Both the position numbers and the translations under genes were made by a program. A DNA stretch of 64,000 bases. Origin: Lachnospiraceae bacterium. Lineage in GTDB: Bacteria; Bacillota; Clostridia; Lachnospirales; Lachnospiraceae. The notes beneath the pieces are model-generated. The model was given only the letters and a program-made list of their open reading frames with translations. It was not told where the DNA came from and ran no database searches. The DNA lies in assembly GCA_017556805.1 (NCBI GenBank), contig JAFYMC010000036.1, positions 62,001 to 126,000 of the forward strand. The letters run 5' to 3'. Below, one piece after another: positions 59,049 through 64,000 of the stretch. How positions within the stretch are numbered: position 1 is the first letter of the stretch; every line of letters begins with the position of its first letter.

Positions 59049-59496
59049 CGGTTTAAAGGCATTATTGATTGCAGCAGGAATTATTATTACGTGTATTGTC
59101 GCAGGTCTGGCGTTTCAGAATACCCGTGAGGGAAAAGCGCAGGCCAGCAGTGCGTTTGCACAGTTTAATACGACCATGAGTGAGTATCAGGATTTGGGAA
59201 AGTCCATGTATGACGGATTATTGGTATCCGGTGCAGAGGTGCGTCGTTTGATTGAAAACAGCATAGCCGCGAAAGAGTATGTGCAGATAAAGGTGGTGAC
59301 CGGAGACGGTGCGGAGAAAGGCTATGTGTATGAAACGTGGGATCAGGAAAACAAGAAACTTTTAAAAGAAAGCAAGGAATTGCCTTCGGACGATAAGGGA
59401 AGTGAAGGCTATATCAATTCCAGAGCGGTCTTTTTGGGAAGTATTGCAAAGGATGACAACGGAATTATCGTGCAGATTACGTTTGAACAGCAATGA
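59041..59496 (+). CDS. Pilin-like membrane protein 2 (paralog of 1)
   Basis: The protein has 151 aa. RBS GGAGGAGAAAGAGG precedes the ATG. Its start (LKALLIAAGIIITCIVAGLAF, then NTREGK) matches the previous protein closely. The outer domain contains a repeat-free beta region ending in DDNGIIVQITFEQQ. The tandem pair suggests a duplicated major or minor subunit. No prepilin site is seen. The codon style matches the neighbouring genes. Confidence 0.6.
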   Translation: MNNGLKALLIAAGIIITCIVAGLAFQNTREGKAQASSAFAQFNTTMSEYQDLGKSMYDGLLVSGAEVRRLIENSIAAKEYVQIKVVTGDGAEKGYVYETWDQENKKLLKESKELPSDDKGSEGYINSRAVFLGSIAKDDNGIIVQITFEQQ

Positions 59497-59513
59497 GGGG
59501 ATGGATATAAGAT

Positions 59514-59675
59514 ATGACAGATATGACGGAGCATGCACTGGAATATGTGGTTGGCGGGATTTTGTTTTGTATCGCAATTGTGATGTTACTGTGGTTACAT
59601 AGCAGCTTTGTGCATCTGACAAAGGCTGTTGGAACATCTCCGGAGCGAGTCATTTTGTTTGAAAAGAAAGGGTGA
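59514..59675 (+). CDS. 53-aa single-pass membrane protein
   Basis: A short ORF (ATG 59514, TGA 59673-59675) follows the pilin-like pair with a weak GGGGATGG RBS. It has a hydrophobic segment (about 12-34: VVGGILFCIAIVMLLWLH) and a short charged tail. The stop overlaps the optional GTG start of the next gene. Its place in a tight run of membrane proteins supports it as real. Confidence 0.55.
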   Translation: MTDMTEHALEYVVGGILFCIAIVMLLWLHSSFVHLTKAVGTSPERVILFEKKG

Positions 59676-59680
59676 AAGAG

Positions 59681-60109
59681 ATGGAAGCATTCGGGCGTTC
59701 GATTGCGGTAATGCTTAGTATGGCAGGAATTGTGTTTTCTCTCCTTTTTTATAAAACGGCAGCCGTCCGGTGGCAGAAGACAGAAACGGTACGTAGTATG
59801 AGTCAGAGGTATGCGGAGTATGTGTTAAGCGTTAGGGAGATTCGCGCCTCCGATTGGAAGGTGTTTCGGGAACAATTGAATCGCCTTGGGGAATACCGGA
59901 CGGAGCTTGCCGTATATGAAAGAAAAAGGTATGAGGGAGAACGAGGCAGAGTGTATTTGTATGAGGAATCGGACGTAGAAGAGGAAGACAGAATGCTTAC
60001 GGACGGAAGTTATATCCGGCTCGTTGTTACGGAAGCAGAAAATGGGAAAATGGAGACAATACTTTACGGAAACGGTTATCCGATTATTGCCGGAGGTCGG
60101 GTGGGATGA
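59681..60109 (+). CDS. Tad-locus membrane protein, minor pilin-like
   Basis: The protein has 142 aa from ATG 59681 (a GTG at 59672 is in frame). An N-terminal membrane helix (about 6-25, SIAVMLSMAGIVFSLLF) is followed by a charged outer domain ending in LYGNGYPIIAGG. It is shaped like TadE/TadF pseudopilins but has no clear family motif. The stop overlaps the next start by 4 bp (ATGA). Confidence 0.55.
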   Translation: MEAFGRSIAVMLSMAGIVFSLLFYKTAAVRWQKTETVRSMSQRYAEYVLSVREIRASDWKVFREQLNRLGEYRTELAVYERKRYEGERGRVYLYEESDVEEEDRMLTDGSYIRLVVTEAENGKMETILYGNGYPIIAGGRVG

Positions 60110-60546
60110 ATGCATTAGAGAAAATAGTGGATTTACTGGCTGCGTCCTGTTTACTTTTTTTGCTGCCGCTTTTTTTCTATGGGAGCGGAAAGAGGGTATG
60201 TCAAACGATGCTTGCGGGACAGGCAGGAGAACATTTTTTAAATACAATCAGTACTTCGGGAGAGATTACGCTGTCCGTTTGGATGCAATTGGAACATTCG
60301 ATGGAACGGTTCGGTTGTGAGGCAATTGATCTGCAACGGGAGCGGTATGTGTTTGAACCCGGGAAAGAGGAAGGTAGTGTGGTGGAACGGGTTTATACGA
60401 ATGGAAGGGAAGAACTGCTTGCGGAAATACAAGAGGAAGGCGGTAGCCGGTTAAGAAAGGGAGATCGGATAACGCTTACGCTGTATGTAAATGAGTTCCC
60501 GATGGTCTATAGCGAATGTATCAGGACGGGGGCGAACGGTGGGTGA
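60106..60546 (+). CDS. Tad-locus membrane protein, small
   Basis: The protein has 146 aa. A short N-terminus is followed by one membrane helix (about 8-26, LLAASCLLFLLPLFFYG) and an exposed domain with repeated Glu/Arg. It overlaps both neighbours by 4 bp, so it is translated with them. The fold is unknown. Confidence 0.55.
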   Translation: MNALEKIVDLLAASCLLFLLPLFFYGSGKRVCQTMLAGQAGEHFLNTISTSGEITLSVWMQLEHSMERFGCEAIDLQRERYVFEPGKEEGSVVERVYTNGREELLAEIQEEGGSRLRKGDRITLTLYVNEFPMVYSECIRTGANGG

Positions 60547-61298
60547 AACTGCATCATTTTTCAATGCTTTTTGCAGTAATTGCGATAGGATTTTTTGTGA
60601 CGGCACAAACTGCTCTTGTAACGAAAATGCAACGCGAAGGACGGAAAAAGACCGAGTATGATTGCCTTGTATCAGCGGTTGATGCTACGGTGGAAACGGT
60701 GTTTCACGGGATGGACAATACCGTATCTCCGGTAACGCTTCGGCAGGCGGAGGAGGTGTTTTTTCAGACCTTATCTGTTTTGCGGGCCGGGACTGCGGAC
60801 CGGGCCGCATGGGAGGCTGTAAGAGAGAGGGTTCCGTGTCTGGTTGTCTTTGAGGAAAGAGGATATTACAAATATTCCCTCTGTGGTGAGGAAGGATACG
60901 GTTGGTCGGAGTTGGTGTTATATGATTGGGGTGAATTACCGAAGATGTTCTTTGAGGAAACGGAAGAACTGTTGGAGCAATACCACAATCTGCAATACCG
61001 CTCGGATAAAAGTTACCGGATGGAGCAGGCGGGACAGGGAATATGGGAACAGTGCATAACACCTCCCTGTGTATTTGCGATATATGCGCCGGAATCCATA
61101 GGGTTGCCGGAGGATATCACAGGTTTTTTGTATGCGGCATCCGGAAGGGAATACGAGGCTTACTACGTAACGGAGGATAATTACTGTCATTTGCCGTTTT
61201 GCGAGGCATACACAGAAGAGAATGTGATAGCACGTTATGCGACTCAGCGGGAGAGCGCAGAGGACGGGGCACTTCCTTGTGAGCATTGTCTGAAATAA
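60543..61298 (+). CDS. Tad-locus protein with Cys-containing outer domain
   Basis: The protein has 251 aa from GTG 60543 (overlaps the previous stop by 4 bp). One N-terminal membrane helix (about 6-22, FSMLFAVIAIGFFVTAQ) is followed by an outer domain with several Cys (CPCEHC-like end: LPCEHCLK) that may form disulfides or bind metal. It is the last gene of the run. After it a promoter for a separate small gene begins. No domain recognised. Confidence 0.55.
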   Translation: MKLHHFSMLFAVIAIGFFVTAQTALVTKMQREGRKKTEYDCLVSAVDATVETVFHGMDNTVSPVTLRQAEEVFFQTLSVLRAGTADRAAWEAVRERVPCLVVFEERGYYKYSLCGEEGYGWSELVLYDWGELPKMFFEETEELLEQYHNLQYRSDKSYRMEQAGQGIWEQCITPPCVFAIYAPESIGLPEDITGFLYAASGREYEAYYVTEDNYCHLPFCEAYTEENVIARYATQRESAEDGALPCEHCLK

Positions 61299-61352
61299 AT
61301 GAACGTTGGAAATTGAATAGGGGAAATAGGTTTAAGCGGGATAAAAAAGAAC

Positions 61353-61381
61353 TTTACATTTGATAGAATTCTTTTTATACT
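61353..61381 (+). promoter_or_regulatory. Promoter of the small protein and lipoprotein genes
   Basis: TTTACA (61353-61358) and TATACT (61376-61381) have a 17-bp spacer. It ends the Tad-like transcription unit. Confidence 0.7.
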
Positions 61382-61417
61382 ATAAGTAGAAAGCTTATAT
61401 GGAAAGGAAGTGGAAGG

Positions 61418-61609
61418 ATGGATAATGAAATGAGTGAAAAAGAATTAAAGGATATGATAATTAAAGAGTTTGTGGATTTGCAGAGATTAAAGACTGCGGC
61501 GGACAGAGATGCGGAAATTGCTTACCAGGAGAATGTATTAAAGGCCAGAATGCAATCTCTGGGAATTGCAACTGAGACTTTGGAACTGAGACAGTGCCAG
61601 GGTATATAG
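61418..61609 (+). CDS. Hypothetical small helical protein
   Basis: The protein has 63 aa, mostly charged helices (SEKELKDMIIKEFVDLQRL). RBS GGAAAGGAAGTGGAAGG. There is no membrane segment or Cys cluster. The lipoprotein gene follows 15 bp downstream, so they are co-transcribed. No family recognised. Confidence 0.55.
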   Translation: MDNEMSEKELKDMIIKEFVDLQRLKTAADRDAEIAYQENVLKARMQSLGIATETLELRQCQGI

Positions 61610-61624
61610 CGGGAGAAATGACAT

Positions 61625-62956
61625 ATGAAACGATATTTTAAGCATGCCGCACTTGTGCTGGCAATAACAACTATGCTGTCCGGGTGTTCCGGTTGTAATG
61701 TAAATACACCGGTTGTTACAACTCCTACGACAGCAGTAAGTGCTACCCCTGCGCCTACCGCTGAACCGACGGCGGAGGTAGTGCCTACCGTAGCTCCGAC
61801 TGCAGGGCCTACAAAGGAAGTGCTTCCGACAGCAACTCCGGAAATTGTACCGACAGAAGAGGTCACTCCCACGGAGGAGCCGGTTATTACTGAAGAGGCT
61901 GTTCTGACCGAAGCGCCGGTAGCTACCCCGACAGAGGCTGTGGCGCCTACTGCGGGACCGACCCTGACCCCAACGAGTACGCCTACTCCGGAGCCGACCG
62001 CAACCCCGGTACCTACGGCTACGGTAGCACCGACTGCGACTCCTACACCAAAGCCTACGGCAACCCCGAAGCCAACCACTACTCCGGTGCCGGAAGTCAA
62101 CGGTATTAAGGCCGGAGATTACTTCACTTTCGGCAATTATTATCAGACGAGACTTACGGGAGATGCGTTGACAGCAGAGATTTTGAACGCTTCTTACAAC
62201 TCCGCCGGAAAGGCAGTAATTAACGGCAAGGAGTATTATAAGATGCCGAACAAGTTCTATAATGAGTCCAACAGCTTAATTGGTTCCCAGGAACCGGAAC
62301 TCATTATTGACGCCTATCACTATTTTGTGAAGGAACCGGTAGAATGGCAGGTGCTGGAGGTAAAGGACGGAAAGGCATTTGTGGTGTCCAGATATGGTCT
62401 GGATAACCGCCAGTATCATCATGTTGACTGTATTGATGGAAACTGGATGAAATCCCTTAAGGTTACCTGGGAGATGTGCGATTTGCACTCCTGGATGAGT
62501 ATGGTTATGTACAACGAGATGTTTACCGAGGAAGAAAAGGAGAGCATCCTTCGTACTAAGGTAACGTGCCCGGACAATAAAACATACAACGTAGACGGCG
62601 GCAAAGATACCTACGATTATCTCTACATCCTCAGTAACGAGGAGACCGAGAAGTATTTCGGCAGGGAGAAGTGGATAGGTGCCGGTATCGGATATCGTAA
62701 CGAGAATTCCCTTTCACCGGCAACGGATTATGTAAAGGTACAGGGAGTCTGGAATGGAGCTTATCCGAATGATTGGGAATATCCTAACTGCAACTATTGG
62801 CTTCGTACTCCGGGAATGGACGTAAACTGGGCATCCTATATTGCTTCTAGCGGTACTCTCATGGATGGGATGTCTACATTAGTGACCGGATATCTGATTG
62901 TCCGTCCGTGTATGTGGATTGACCTTGCCACAGCAGAGGTAGAAAAAGTAGACTAA
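61625..62956 (+). CDS. Lipoprotein with Thr/Pro-rich linker and DUF6273-like domain
   Basis: The protein has 443 aa. The signal peptide ends with MLSGC (lipobox). Residues about 25-155 are a Thr/Pro/Glu-rich linker with repeats like TPTATPKPT. The C-terminal domain (about 165-443) follows the DUF6273 pattern: EWQVLEVKDGKAFVVS near the start, a middle WMSMVMYNEMF, and late YWLRTPG and GYLIVRPCMWI. That domain resembles C-type-lectin-like folds. It is probably displayed on the outer membrane face and binds a ligand. No catalytic motif is seen. Confidence 0.8.
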   Translation: MKRYFKHAALVLAITTMLSGCSGCNVNTPVVTTPTTAVSATPAPTAEPTAEVVPTVAPTAGPTKEVLPTATPEIVPTEEVTPTEEPVITEEAVLTEAPVATPTEAVAPTAGPTLTPTSTPTPEPTATPVPTATVAPTATPTPKPTATPKPTTTPVPEVNGIKAGDYFTFGNYYQTRLTGDALTAEILNASYNSAGKAVINGKEYYKMPNKFYNESNSLIGSQEPELIIDAYHYFVKEPVEWQVLEVKDGKAFVVSRYGLDNRQYHHVDCIDGNWMKSLKVTWEMCDLHSWMSMVMYNEMFTEEEKESILRTKVTCPDNKTYNVDGGKDTYDYLYILSNEETEKYFGREKWIGAGIGYRNENSLSPATDYVKVQGVWNGAYPNDWEYPNCNYWLRTPGMDVNWASYIASSGTLMDGMSTLVTGYLIVRPCMWIDLATAEVEKVD

Positions 62957-62963
62957 AGCACAG

Positions 62964-62999
62964 ATTCCACTGCCCTTGATATGGACGGTGGAATTTTTA
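62964..62999 (+). terminator. Terminator of the DUF6273 lipoprotein gene
   Basis: The stem ATTCCAC (62964-62970) pairs with GTGGAAT (62988-62994) with inner C/G pairs, and TTTTTAT follows. Confidence 0.75.
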
Positions 63000-63097
63000 T
63001 ACCCTTTTATCATCAAAAGTACCCCTTTCTTTTTATTTTTCACAAATTATTTCCCTTAACAGTATATAGCTTTTAAATAGAAAATCAAACAGGTCCG

Positions 63098-63122
63098 GCA
63101 TGTGTAGTTTCACATGCTTTTT
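63098..63122 (+). terminator. Hairpin with T run in the leader of the last gene
   Basis: The stem GCATGTG (63098-63104) and CACATGC (63111-63117) with a TAGTTT loop is followed by TTTTT. It lies about 36 bp before ATG 63158, where a leader attenuator or an extra terminator could act. Confidence 0.6.
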
Positions 63123-63157
63123 CGTAGATTCCGAAGAAAACAGAACGGAGGCTCACA

Positions 63158-64000
63158 ATGAAGAAATGTAAATTCCCTAAAAAATCAATCTTAATTCTGC
63201 TCTTAGCCATATTGATACCACTGGGGGCATTGGTGGCAACTGCCATTGCGGCAACCACAGCCACCACTAACTTAACGGTGGTAAAGGACCCGAGCGGCAA
63301 TAACTTATATACCGTGGAAACCGTGAAGGGCGTGATAAATTACAGCACACGGTATGTACACAGCAGCAGTGCGGTTCTTTCCTATCATACACAAACGTTC
63401 TACTTTACAAAAGAAAATACAGGAGGCAACCCAACATCTGTGCTGAACTATCCCATTGACAGAAATGCTATTAAGTCCTCTGATTACGTAGAGGGTGGTT
63501 TTACCTATGCCGCCTTCTCTATTCCGCAGTATGTAGTAGAAGACGCGATAGCGTACCTGTACGGGCAGGATTATCTTTACGACCAGTCAAAGCTTGTGGA
63601 TGTCAAGCTGTACTTAAGTCATGGTTTTATTATTAAACGACGCAGTTCGGCAAGCGCGGAATGGGAGTATTACGACAGTCCGGTGTATAATTCGTTAACA
63701 GGAATTCAGAATGAAGCAGAGGACCCCTATAACGGAGCCATCGTTACCTGGCCATCGAGCACATACCAAAATTTTCAATTTTACTTCGACTGTCCCCTCA
63801 AACTCAACGTTGCCAAGTACAGTATTATTGCCGACACTGACGGCGGAGGTAGGGCAGAACAGAGCCACTATGACGCCTACCTAAACGAAACGGTCACCGT
63901 CTACGCGTACCCGGATGATGGATATTCCTTTGCCGGGTGGGAAGTAAAAAAAGGCAGCATCAGTAACTTTGACAAGACTTCTGCAGAGTCTTCCTTTGTT
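63158..64000 (+). CDS. Secreted protein with InlB-type repeat, 3' end outside window
   Basis: ATG 63158 follows AACGGAGGCTCACA, and the frame stays open to the window end (281 codons). The N-terminus has a basic lead and a hydrophobic signal segment (KKSILILLLAILIPLGALVA) with a likely cut after TAIA. The next 220 residues are a beta-rich domain without a recognised family. Near the end YPDDGYSFAGWEV matches the bacterial InlB/Listeria-Bacteroides repeat found in surface proteins. It is therefore probably a cell-surface protein. The gene is partial. Confidence 0.75.
   Translation, partial: MKKCKFPKKSILILLLAILIPLGALVATAIAATTATTNLTVVKDPSGNNLYTVETVKGVINYSTRYVHSSSAVLSYHTQTFYFTKENTGGNPTSVLNYPIDRNAIKSSDYVEGGFTYAAFSIPQYVVEDAIAYLYGQDYLYDQSKLVDVKLYLSHGFIIKRRSSASAEWEYYDSPVYNSLTGIQNEAEDPYNGAIVTWPSSTYQNFQFYFDCPLKLNVAKYSIIADTDGGGRAEQSHYDAYLNETVTVYAYPDDGYSFAGWEVKKGSISNFDKTSAESSFV

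Noticed and set aside
61700-62090. Short repeats considered as a CRISPR array
   Set aside because: Repeats are codon-level Thr/Pro repeats inside a coding frame, without spacers of constant length.
61522-62100. Long minus-strand ORF (192 aa, Val/Gly-rich)
   Set aside because: It is the antisense of the Thr/Pro-rich linker of the lipoprotein; repeats without stops give VG-rich noise and it has no RBS.

Overview
The window comes from a low-to-mid GC Firmicute, most likely a Clostridia member of the Lachnospiraceae type. Supporting signs are strong AGGAGG ribosome binding sites, a Cys T-box leader, a TPP riboswitch on thiT, the gene order cysE-cysS-mrnC-rlmB-sigH, mutS2, yhaM, an ECF sigma/anti-sigma pair, and a divergent Tad-like (Flp pilus type) locus. 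The family assignment is inference. No rRNA, tRNA or CRISPR array was seen.

Region by region: (1) 1-6.4 kb is the right end of a prophage. It carries the C-terminus of a large virion protein, a BppU-like baseplate/tail protein, small tail genes, a second knob-type tail protein sharing a 47-bp exact repeat with the first, a holin, an NlpC/P60 endolysin and a probable attR. (2) 6.5-16 kb is chromosomal: glyA; an SPFH/zinc-ribbon locus resembling Bacillus ydjI/ydjG with a tandem gene duplication that flanks a 298-bp inverted-repeat element; riboswitch-controlled thiT; a lipoprotein amidase; a TruA homologue whose catalytic Asp reads as Glu; and pyrC. (3) 16-21.1 kb is a small accessory islet: a frameshifted XRE regulator, an autoregulated TetR gene with a PfkB kinase, a nucleotidyltransferase, a self-inhibited Fic protein, and a sigma factor with a very long C-terminal extension. 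(4) 21.1-39 kb: DedA and two hypotheticals on the minus strand, a GH10 xylanase, then the conserved translation/RNA block (T-box, cysE, cysS, mrnC, rlmB, sigH, trmL, mutS2), a two-component system next to an HtrA-like pseudoprotease, yhaM, galE behind a MerR-type promoter, and rlmD.

(5) 39-52 kb is a mixed signalling and envelope region: an HTH gene that seems to begin at AUA, membrane proteins, a lipoprotein, a frameshifted zinc-ribbon gene beside a zinc-ribbon/LRR gene, an ECF sigma and anti-sigma pair, an EAL phosphodiesterase, an AAC(3)-family acetyltransferase, a NodB deacetylase and a SERCA-like Ca2+ ATPase. (6) 52.5-61.3 kb is a compact run of eleven genes, with adjoining genes mostly overlapping or nearly so. 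It resembles a Tad/Flp pilus or secretion system but is strongly diverged: three ParA/MinD-like proteins with eroded P-loops, a CpaB-like SAF protein, a CpaF-like ATPase, a single TadB/TadC-like membrane protein, and six short proteins with one N-terminal membrane segment. No recognisable Flp pilin or prepilin peptidase is present. This is the best candidate in the window for a poorly described system. (7) 61.3-64 kb holds a small protein, a DUF6273-like lipoprotein and the start of a secreted protein that runs off the window.

The genes appear to work as housekeeping blocks (one-carbon metabolism, cysteine and tRNA charging, RNA maturation) interleaved with envelope sensing and surface display. 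Three separate envelope proteins (13, 34 and 61.7 kb) carry the same style of Thr/Pro-rich linker.
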